Source: a virus. Taken from it: 30,443 bases of DNA. Below the pieces are notes generated by a model that worked only from the letters and a program-made list of their open reading frames with translations, searched no databases and was not told the origin of the DNA. The stretch lies in the IMG/VR virus record IMGVR_UViG_3300033149_007244, positions 1 to 30,443 of that record. One strand, written 5' to 3'. The position numbers and the translations under genes are program-made. Position 1 is the stretch's first letter. The number at the start of each line of letters is the position of its first letter. Shown one piece after another: positions 6,641-12,277 of the stretch.

Positions 6641-7625
6641 TGCCGCCTCCAAGTTTTTTTATAACGGTTCTGAAGGCTTCTCTCTTTTGAGCAAACTCTT
6701 TCTTCACATCATCAGGCACTTTGTAGAATGTAGTTTCATATCTTTTTGACTCAATAAGAAAATCACCAACCACTGCATTCTTGCCTCTGAACATGCTCTT
6801 GATTTCTTTGTCGATTGCCTGGTACTCTTCAGCAGCAGCCTTCAGCTCTTCTCTTCTCTGAAGCTTTTCAATAAGCTCTTTGTCTGAGATAATGTCAAAG
6901 CCTTCACCAAAGTCTTTGTCCGGGAAGCAGTGCGTGAGAGAGAAGTCGCATGATGTACAGATATCTTTGTATTTAGGTTCTGGTATTATATTTTTTTCTG
7001 CATTCTCATTTGCTCTCTCTGCTCTCTTCAGCAGCTCCTCAGCATAATCATAATCAAGACCCATGACCCAAAACAAAAACCTGCCGCTCACCTTGTCATA
7101 GAAAATCCAGAGCCCGTATTCAACACCTTTCTGAAGCATGTAGATCATCAGCTGTGCTGGATATTTTCTAACCCAATGATACTTCGACTTAGTTAAAGGT
7201 ATGCCTTGGGTCTTGTGCTGAGCGATTGACCTGAATACATTTGGTGAGCATGCCTTATGCTCTGCTGGGATTTCAATTCTCCTGCCGTCTATATTGAGCC
7301 AGGCAATACCATCAGTCCTGCCGGAGATTTTGTATTTGTGCCATCTGTAATACTGGGCAGCGGGCTGGATAGGCAGCCCTGCTTGGTTTAGGAATGTGAG
7401 GTTTGGCAGCTCAACAATATTGCCGGTCCTAAAGAGCTGCTTCTTGTCAGGTGTCAACCTCGGCCTGAGCTCACCTTTGAGCCTGCAAAGAGCATGATAT
7501 GTGTCACAGTCAACACCCAAGTCAGAAGCTCTGTTTGTGTCTCTGCTCACAGAGTCTGTGATCTCAGAGAGTATGTGCCTCTGCAGCTTTTCCTCAAGCA
7601 TAGACTCTATCTTCTCAGTCTTCAT
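6630..7625 (-). CDS. Cas4/RecB-like PD-(D/E)XK nuclease with probable iron-sulfur cysteines
   Basis: The 331-residue product shows the core nuclease motifs: GRTDGIAWL with D105, then IPAEHK with E122 and K124, then YPAQLMIYML with the Q158-x3-Y162 motif of RecB-family nucleases. Cysteines C40/C47 at the front and C223, C226 and C233 after the core (CTSCDFSLTHC) match the layout of Cas4 and AddB enzymes, which hold a 4Fe-4S cluster. Such enzymes chew DNA ends to give single strands for annealing. It overlaps the annealing-protein gene by ATGA, the usual pairing of exonuclease and annealase in phage recombination. No cas1/cas2 gene or CRISPR array is near, so it is not a CRISPR gene here. Confidence 0.75.
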   Translation of the reverse strand: MKTEKIESMLEEKLQRHILSEITDSVSRDTNRASDLGVDCDTYHALCRLKGELRPRLTPDKKQLFRTGNIVELPNLTFLNQAGLPIQPAAQYYRWHKYKISGRTDGIAWLNIDGRRIEIPAEHKACSPNVFRSIAQHKTQGIPLTKSKYHWVRKYPAQLMIYMLQKGVEYGLWIFYDKVSGRFLFWVMGLDYDYAEELLKRAERANENAEKNIIPEPKYKDICTSCDFSLTHCFPDKDFGEGFDIISDKELIEKLQRREELKAAAEEYQAIDKEIKSMFRGKNAVVGDFLIESKRYETTFYKVPDDVKKEFAQKREAFRTVIKKLGGGSEL

Positions 7626-8503
7626 TGTCCCCCCTCACTTCCTTCGAAAGCCTTTCCGAAATAATTCTCATACTCTTTTACTGCTCTGCCATAAGTGGCA
7701 TCAATCCACTTGTCACTCTTCAGGTCTTCAAGCTTCTCTGCTTTGAATGTCTTCTTGCCTACTGTGAAGCTGCTGAACTTTACCAGCTTTGCAGACGCTT
7801 CTGCTTCATTGCCAGCAGTCAGTTCAAGACAGATGTCCCAGAGCTTATTTCTTCTCTTCAGCGCTTCTTCTGATAATTCTTTCTCTTCTTTCTTCTTGCC
7901 AGTCCTGAACTTGACTCTTGCAATCTTACCGATTTCAATCCCCGCTGCCTTCAGCTCATCCTCAGTGATATTCACCAGCCCAGCCAGCCGCTTGATAAGC
8001 CGGTTATAGAGGTTCGTCACAGCCTTCTTTCTAATCATGTTCATGTCAACATCCTCAATCGGCAGCAGCTTGCCGTTCACAGTGCCGAAAAACTTGTCCC
8101 TCTGACTGCATGTGCCGATGTCTTCAACATAGCGGTTCAGCTTTCTTGAGAGCGCTTGGCCATGAGCAACGAACTGATAATAGCGGCCTTTCTTGTCCTC
8201 ATGCCATTCAAGCTTAGGTGTCTCTGACTTGATATGAATTCCCCAGGCTATGGCAATCTTCTCAGCTCCGGAGTCCATGAGGTAGAGAGAGTCATCCTGA
8301 AACAGCCAGTCTTTGTGGTTGGTGAGGGATAAAGAGAGAGTCCTCACTTTCTTGAAAAACTGAATGTTTTGCTCTACTTGCTCAATCTGTTGGGTGATGT
8401 TGATGATGCTTTCTTCTTCTGGCATAGAAACAGCCGGCATCTCGCTCTCACCGTTGAGCTGCTGCAGCTCTTGACTTTTTTGATTCTTTTCTGTATCTTT
8501 CAA
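7622..8503 (-). CDS. putative single-strand annealing protein (recombinase)
   Basis: The 293-residue product has a low-complexity acidic N-terminus (about 1-45) and then a conserved-looking core: WLFQDDSLYLMDSGAEKIAIAWGI, a YYQFVAHGQALSRKL strand, DIGTCSQRDKFFG, and an AVTNLYNRLIKRLAGL helix. The last resembles the R-x-I-K-R-L-x-G-L segment of several phage recombination proteins. It starts at TTG 8503 with AGGAGG five bases before it, and overlaps the Cas4-like nuclease gene. I infer an annealase that binds single-stranded DNA and pairs it with a complementary strand. The family is recognised by pattern and context, not proven. Confidence 0.55.
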   Translation of the reverse strand: MKDTEKNQKSQELQQLNGESEMPAVSMPEEESIINITQQIEQVEQNIQFFKKVRTLSLSLTNHKDWLFQDDSLYLMDSGAEKIAIAWGIHIKSETPKLEWHEDKKGRYYQFVAHGQALSRKLNRYVEDIGTCSQRDKFFGTVNGKLLPIEDVDMNMIRKKAVTNLYNRLIKRLAGLVNITEDELKAAGIEIGKIARVKFRTGKKKEEKELSEEALKRRNKLWDICLELTAGNEAEASAKLVKFSSFTVGKKTFKAEKLEDLKSDKWIDATYGRAVKEYENYFGKAFEGSEGGQ

Positions 8504-8517
8504 AGTAACCTCCTTTT

Positions 8518-8554
8518 GCCCTGCATAATCCCCAAAGAGATATTAAGGCAGGGC
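8518..8554. repeat. inverted repeat (stem-loop) before the annealing-protein ribosome site
   Basis: GCCCTGC (8518-8524) is the exact inverted complement of GCAGGGC (8548-8554), with a 23-base loop that can form a further short stem. On the minus strand it lies between the GIY-YIG stop and the AGGAGG of the next gene. On the plus strand it is followed by TTTATTTTATTT, a terminator-like tail, although no plus-strand gene precedes it. Confidence 0.5.
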
Positions 8555-8555
8555 T

Positions 8556-8948
8556 TTATTTTATTTCATTCATTTCTTTTTTTATCTTAATTGAATATTT
8601 TGAAGGAATATATTTATTATTTTTTGGTCTAATACGATGTATTAATTTCATTTCTGTTATTTCTGCAAGTTCCCAACTATTGAGTTTTTTTATTTTTATT
8701 TTAGTTATAATTTTACCATAGCGGTTAAGATGACCTAATACTCTTGCTCCTATATTAGATGAAATGCCGATGTAAAATATTTCATCAAGAGAATAAAGAA
8801 CATAGATGCCTTCAATGTAAATATTTTCTAGTACCATCTCATCCCTAGGAATTGATACCCATTTATTGAAAGGAATTAGGTCGTTAGCTTTTTTTGCAAT
8901 TTCCTGAATTTCCTTTGAATATTTTTTTAATTGATTATAAACTTCCAT
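8556..8948 (-). CDS. GIY-YIG nuclease, possibly a free-standing homing type
   Basis: The 130-residue product has the GIY motif at residues 47-49, YIG at 59-61 in FYIGISSNIGARVLGHL (with the catalytic R69), and a later EITEMKLIHRIRPKNN helix with the metal-binding Glu and the conserved Asn. The N-terminal 40 residues are an extra helix. These nucleases cut DNA; small phage copies are often mobile homing enzymes. The gene looks more A+T rich than its neighbours and lies between the zinc-protein and annealing-protein genes. The ribosome site is weak; the start is four bases below the previous stop. Confidence 0.8.
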   Translation of the reverse strand: MEVYNQLKKYSKEIQEIAKKANDLIPFNKWVSIPRDEMVLENIYIEGIYVLYSLDEIFYIGISSNIGARVLGHLNRYGKIITKIKIKKLNSWELAEITEMKLIHRIRPKNNKYIPSKYSIKIKKEMNEIK

Positions 8949-8952
8949 CTGT

Positions 8953-9168
8953 TTATAGTCTTTCTATTTTTTCTTCTAATTTTTTAACTCTTTCTTCTAG
9001 CTTCATTTGCTTTAAAGCTAACCTGGATGAATCTCTTTTTTGTTTTTTACTCCAGTGTTGCCATCTGCATTGACTTGAGCAAAATTCTTGCCAGAATCTC
9101 ACAGGCTGAAACCTCTTACCGCATTCCAAGCAATTTTTTAGTGGTAACTTTTGCCTCTTATTTGCCAT
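8953..9168 (-). CDS. small zinc-ribbon-like protein with C-terminal coiled coil
   Basis: The 71-residue product contains CLECGKRF and, 13 residues on, CSSQCRWQHW, a four-cysteine zinc site (C-x2-C ... C-x3-C) like that of MYM/FCS-type or HNH-neighbour zinc domains. A heptad-like helix follows (residues 45-71, LEERVKKLEEKIERL). AAAAGGAGG precedes the ATG. It is the first gene of the leader transcript from the promoter at 9302-9274, so it is expressed at the head of the early operon and may bind nucleic acid. Confidence 0.6.
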   Translation of the reverse strand: MANKRQKLPLKNCLECGKRFQPVRFWQEFCSSQCRWQHWSKKQKRDSSRLALKQMKLEERVKKLEEKIERL

Positions 9169-9182
9169 ATAAGCCTCCTTTT

Positions 9183-9203
9183 AAAAAAGTACGTTTTTTG
9201 AGG
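9183..9203. repeat. direct repeat copy 1, possible operator
   Basis: The 21 bases run AAAAAAGTA, CG, TTTTTT, GAGG and match 17 of 21 bases at 9571-9591. This copy lies in the 5' leader of the early operon, 15 bases before the ATG at 9168, so a bound protein would block elongation or start of translation. Confidence 0.4.
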
Positions 9204-9273
9204 TAAATTAGTTAAATACATATTTAGCTACTTATAGATACGTTGAAATGCACAACAATTCATTTCTGGTACA

Positions 9274-9302
9274 AATATAAACAATTCTAAACATCCTGTC
9301 AA
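9274..9302 (-). promoter_or_regulatory. sigma-70 type promoter of the early (recombination) operon
   Basis: TTGACA (9302-9297) and TATATT (9279-9274) are 17 bases apart on the minus strand. The promoter begins 10 bases after the ribbon-helix-helix gene stop and gives a leader of about 100 bases that includes a small hairpin (GAAATG with CATTTC) and repeat copy 1. Confidence 0.65.
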
Positions 9303-9311
9303 CCCCCAACC

Positions 9312-9506
9312 TCACCCAATATCTTCAAGACCGACTTTATTGAGCTTGTTGATATATCCTTTCAGTATAGTTCTGATTAACGAACTCTTGCTGCGGTCTG
9401 TCTTTTTGGCCAGCTCATTGAGCTGCTGATCGTACTCGGGCTCGATCTCGAAATTGACTACGACCTTGCCCCTGGATGTTAATCTTTTTTGGTTTCCAGT
9501 TCTCAT
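9312..9506 (-). CDS. ribbon-helix-helix (CopG/Arc-like) transcription regulator
   Basis: The 64-residue product has a short basic arm, a beta strand (KVVVNFEIEPEYDQQL), then two helices (NELAKKTDRS and KSSLIRTILKGYINKL), the usual ribbon-helix-helix layout. Such proteins bind DNA as dimers through the strand. It has its own promoter (9556-9528) and a GGAGG site. It lies between the two copies of a 21-bp repeat and between the divergent operons, so it is the likely regulator of this switch region. Target sites are inferred. Confidence 0.7.
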   Translation of the reverse strand: MRTGNQKRLTSRGKVVVNFEIEPEYDQQLNELAKKTDRSKSSLIRTILKGYINKLNKVGLEDIG

Positions 9507-9527
9507 ATTTTTACCTCCTCACTAAAC

Positions 9528-9556
9528 AATATAATAAAAGTTATCTCAAAAGTCAA
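9528..9556 (-). promoter_or_regulatory. promoter of the ribbon-helix-helix gene
   Basis: TTGACT (9556-9551) and TATATT (9533-9528) are 17 bases apart on the minus strand, about 22 bases before the GTGAGGAGG ribosome-site region of the regulator gene. Repeat copy 2 lies 15 bases upstream of the -35 box. Confidence 0.6.
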
Positions 9557-9570
9557 GAAAATTTTTTAAT

Positions 9571-9591
9571 AAAAAAGTATCTTTTAAGAGG
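9571..9591. repeat. direct repeat copy 2, possible operator
   Basis: The 21 bases run AAAAAAGTA, TC, TTTTAA, GAGG and match copy 1 at 17 of 21 bases. It lies between the leftward regulator promoter and the rightward promoter at 9674-9702, a natural place for an operator. Confidence 0.4.
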
Positions 9592-9673
9592 TTAGCCATT
9601 AAAGCTAGACAAGTCACCCCAAAAGGTGATATAAATTTCATCGCATATTTCTTTAAATATTTTTATTTTTTAC

Positions 9674-9702
9674 TTGACAAATAAGGTTGAGAAGCTTATA
9701 TT
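9674..9702 (+). promoter_or_regulatory. promoter of the rightward small-gene operon
   Basis: TTGACA (9674-9679) and TATATT (9697-9702) are 17 bases apart on the plus strand. The start near 9709 leaves AAAAGGAAGAG as the ribosome site of the metalloprotein gene at 9739. A small hairpin, TCACC (9617-9621) with GGTGA (9628-9632), lies upstream; its role is unknown. Confidence 0.65.
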
Positions 9703-9738
9703 ATTAGTGTAATGAGAAAACAAAAGGAAGAGAAAGAA

Positions 9739-10149
9739 ATGAGTGTTAGAGATTTTCAAAGAAAGAAAATTTATAAGGCTGAAAATGCTGCGATGAGATG
9801 TTGTTATCCGATTGATAGGTTAAAGCTGGATGAATGCAGACAACTTGTATCTCGAGCTTGTAAATTTTTAGGCCTGACTACTTCACCATTGGTTACAGAC
9901 GGTCGGGGTACAAAACGGGCAAGTGGAACTATGTCTAAAATTAACTTGCCTAAATGGGCAAGAAACAAATGGATCGTTCTTCATGAAGTTGCCCACGCTT
10001 GTACTCCTCGTTCGTATCCAGCACATGGCAGAGAATTTGCAAGCACTTATCTTAAGTTAGTACGCCGATTTATAGGAAAGATAGAAGCTCAAATTCTAAG
10101 AGATGCCTTCAGACAGTATAAGGCAAAATATAGAAAAATAAGCCAGTGA
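9739..10149 (+). CDS. HExxH zinc metalloprotein (putative phage metallohydrolase)
   Basis: The 136-residue product has HEVAHACTP at residues 82-89 and a third zinc-ligand candidate in PAHGREF (H96, E99), the pattern H-E-x-x-H...H-G-x-x-F of small zinc peptidases. From memory this resembles a putative metallohydrolase family found in phages. I chose the ATG at 9739 because AAAAGGAAGAG precedes it; an ATG at 9712 would use that ribosome site as coding sequence and start very near the predicted transcript start. It is the first gene of the only plus-strand operon. Possible roles are protein cleavage or anti-host function; the substrate is unknown. Confidence 0.7.
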   Translation: MSVRDFQRKKIYKAENAAMRCCYPIDRLKLDECRQLVSRACKFLGLTTSPLVTDGRGTKRASGTMSKINLPKWARNKWIVLHEVAHACTPRSYPAHGREFASTYLKLVRRFIGKIEAQILRDAFRQYKAKYRKISQ

Positions 10150-10169
10150 GAAAACAAAAGGAGGAGAGA

Positions 10170-10373
10170 ATGAGGGAAGATTTTTTGGGACTTATTCAAG
10201 GATATTATTGGCATGTCCGAATGAGTAATGGAGCAAGGTTTAGCATTTGGACTCCATATAATTTGACAAAGAAAGAGGCAAAGAAAAAACTGCTAAAGAA
10301 TGCTAATGGTGATTATGTTGAAGTTTACAAAAGCCAGGACATAAAATCAATATGGCGGACAAGAAAAATATAA
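10170..10373 (+). CDS. hypothetical protein, 67 residues
   Basis: The product begins MREDFLGLIQGYYWHVRMSN and is basic with many aromatic residues. The ATG at 10170 has AAAAGGAGGAG upstream. The 16 bases TGAGAAAACAAAAGGA before it are identical to those before the metalloprotein start, so the ribosome-site region appears duplicated. No family recognised. Confidence 0.55.
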   Translation: MREDFLGLIQGYYWHVRMSNGARFSIWTPYNLTKKEAKKKLLKNANGDYVEVYKSQDIKSIWRTRKI

Positions 10374-10382
10374 GGAGACAAA

Positions 10383-10730
10383 ATGAGCTGGAGAAAATAT
10401 AAAAGTCATAGAGCTGAAACTATAGCAGTCAAAAAAGCTCTGGCAAAAGCTGGTATTAAGGCAACCGTAGGCCATGGTAAGGGAACAGCCTGGGCATGGC
10501 TTGAAATTAATATCGGGCCTGATAAAAGAAAACACCAGAAAATCAAAGACGGCCATATTGTAGAGATGACGCTAGAAGAGGCAGGCATGCAGCCGTATTA
10601 CTTACCATGTGTTGGTGGCTGCAAGGCTTGTGAAGAGGCAAGAAAACTAAGAAGGAAAGTCCTTGACATAGCCATGAAAGTAACCGGCCGCCATGGTGAA
10701 TATGATGGTATGATTAATATCATATCTTAA
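10383..10730 (+). CDS. hypothetical protein with a CxxC pair
   Basis: The 115-residue product has a basic start (MSWRKYKSHRAETIAVKKAL), a glycine-rich GHGKGTAWAWLEINIG stretch, and a VGGCKACEEARKL segment that could bind metal. AAGGAGA precedes the ATG. The first 60 residues look like a small alpha/beta domain seen in phage accessory proteins, but I cannot name a family. It is third in the plus-strand operon. Confidence 0.55.
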   Translation: MSWRKYKSHRAETIAVKKALAKAGIKATVGHGKGTAWAWLEINIGPDKRKHQKIKDGHIVEMTLEEAGMQPYYLPCVGGCKACEEARKLRRKVLDIAMKVTGRHGEYDGMINIIS

Positions 10731-10743
10731 AGAGGGGGATTTC

Positions 10744-10986
10744 ATGAATAATTTTCATTATGGCCTAAAGTATGTCCTAGATCATTCAGAAAAAGAGATT
10801 CAGGACACAGTTAAAATGCTTGCAAAGAGAAATAGAGTGTCTAGAGAAGAAGCGTTAGAGAAGGCAAGCATGCAAAAGCTGAAGAGGCGGCTGCGGAATG
10901 AGCTGAATACAGCGCTTGGAAAAGCTATAGAAAAAGAGCTCAACCTTAGATTCCGCAGACTTTACAGGCTGAGAATGAAATCATAA
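10744..10986 (+). CDS. hypothetical basic helical protein
   Basis: The 80-residue product is mostly charged helix, ending RFRRLYRLRMKS, with a net positive charge. AGAGGGGG precedes the ATG by a few bases, and the gene lies 13 bases after the previous stop. A nucleic-acid-binding role is possible but not shown. Confidence 0.55.
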   Translation: MNNFHYGLKYVLDHSEKEIQDTVKMLAKRNRVSREEALEKASMQKLKRRLRNELNTALGKAIEKELNLRFRRLYRLRMKS

Positions 10987-11000
10987 AAAGGAGATTAGCA

Positions 11001-11165
11001 ATGAAAAAAGATATCTTCAGACATGATGGCAAAAACTATGTCTTTCTTAGCTTCTTTGGTGGGGATTCAAAAATCTACGGTAGAGGCAAAGAGAGAATCC
11101 TTGTTGAGAATGGTAGGGTATTAATACATTATTCAGACCCAGAAGCCAGAAGAGTTAATGTTTAG
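11001..11165 (+). CDS. hypothetical protein, 54 residues
   Basis: An ATG at 11001 with AAAAAGGAG upstream opens 54 codons (MKKDIFRHDGKNYVFLSFFG ... EARRVNV) to TAG. The product looks like one small beta-rich domain. Its stop overlaps the stop of the convergent glycosidase gene at 11162, so the two operons meet end to end with no gap. Confidence 0.55.
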   Translation: MKKDIFRHDGKNYVFLSFFGGDSKIYGRGKERILVENGRVLIHYSDPEARRVNV

Positions 11166-12265
11166 CTTTCATTATATTTCGATAAGACCTCTGAAGCAAT
11201 CTCAAGGTATTTATAATAAGGGCTGCCTTCGGCATCTTCACAATTATCTGAACCAAAACCGGGAACACGAAATCCGTAATAATTCACAAGCTGAGCGCCA
11301 TGCTCCAAAGACTTCTCAAAAATAAACTTAACGCCCGATAATCCCAGCTCTTTTCTATCAAAAAACTCATTCCTTCCAATAGGCTTGTCATAATGTTTAT
11401 AGCCCAAGATCCAATCATTGTCCTCATGATTCTGGTACGGCCAGTGCCTGTGTACTTGAATAATACTGACAATATCGTATAAACCTTTTTTCTTGGCATA
11501 GTCAGCATACTTTTCACCACCTGCGCCAATAGCACCACCAGAGACAATGAGACCTTGATTTCTGAGATTCTTAGCAATGCTGATTGCTCCATCGACATCA
11601 TCTTCTGCATAGAGTTCGTTCCAACACTCGTAGATTATATTTTTCAGGTCTTTCGTTGCTTCAACAGTCTCTTCTATACTGCCTAAATCTCTGACACTAT
11701 CTTTTAAGGTAAGCTCAACAACAACATTTTTTTCATACATCCTTTCGCAGAAGCTTCTAACAAGCTTTGGGTCGTTACAGATATCTGTTCTCAAGTAGTT
11801 CAAACCATATTTATGGAATTCTCTCTCAGCCCAAGTTAGACTGTAATTCTTACCACATCTGCTCCAATGTTCCCCTTCCTGCCCTGCCTCAAGGCAGAGC
11901 GCTTCTCTTCTCCAGACACCGATGCCAATAAATCTTTCTGTCCCATTGTTCTTGAAATAGAGAGCGCCATCCTTAATCAGCAGCCTAGAGGGAAGCGACT
12001 TTCTGGCACACTCTTCATACTTATTTTTCCAGTAACTTAGTTTCTCCTTCAGCTCATCTGCTGAATTTTTAAGGTAATTATTCTGTGCTTTCAAGAGAGC
12101 AATCTCTTCTTTATGCGCTTCTCTTATAATTTCAATTCTTGAATTACAATCCGCCTGCGATTCCTTAATCCTCTTCTCGCATAAATGTTTCATTTGGTCT
12201 TCTAACAGCTTCAATTTTTTGCGGCAGTTTTTCAGGCATCCAAATATTTCACAAAAAAAGCTCAT
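11162..12265 (-). CDS. glycoside hydrolase-like protein with N-terminal coiled coil (tail-borne depolymerase candidate)
   Basis: The 367-residue product has a coiled-coil front (about residues 15-90) and then a (beta/alpha)8-type domain: FIGIGVWRREAL, the strand LNYLRTDIC, VVVELTLKDS, then IYECWNELYA with E217 in a W-N-E motif like the acid/base of clan A hydrolases (GH5-like), and later KPIGRNEFF with E300 as a nucleophile candidate. Clan A enzymes cut beta-linked sugars. It is the last gene of the tail operon, just after the fibre, so the coil may attach it to the tail tip. An endolysin role is possible but the fold argues for a surface-glycan target. Confidence 0.6.
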   Translation of the reverse strand: MSFFCEIFGCLKNCRKKLKLLEDQMKHLCEKRIKESQADCNSRIEIIREAHKEEIALLKAQNNYLKNSADELKEKLSYWKNKYEECARKSLPSRLLIKDGALYFKNNGTERFIGIGVWRREALCLEAGQEGEHWSRCGKNYSLTWAEREFHKYGLNYLRTDICNDPKLVRSFCERMYEKNVVVELTLKDSVRDLGSIEETVEATKDLKNIIYECWNELYAEDDVDGAISIAKNLRNQGLIVSGGAIGAGGEKYADYAKKKGLYDIVSIIQVHRHWPYQNHEDNDWILGYKHYDKPIGRNEFFDRKELGLSGVKFIFEKSLEHGAQLVNYYGFRVPGFGSDNCEDAEGSPYYKYLEIASEVLSKYNES

Positions 12266-12277
12266 AATGCCTCCCCA

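Noticed and set aside
6630-7625. The Cas4-like gene as part of a CRISPR system
   Set aside because: No repeat-spacer array and no cas1, cas2 or effector gene is visible; the partner gene fits phage recombination.
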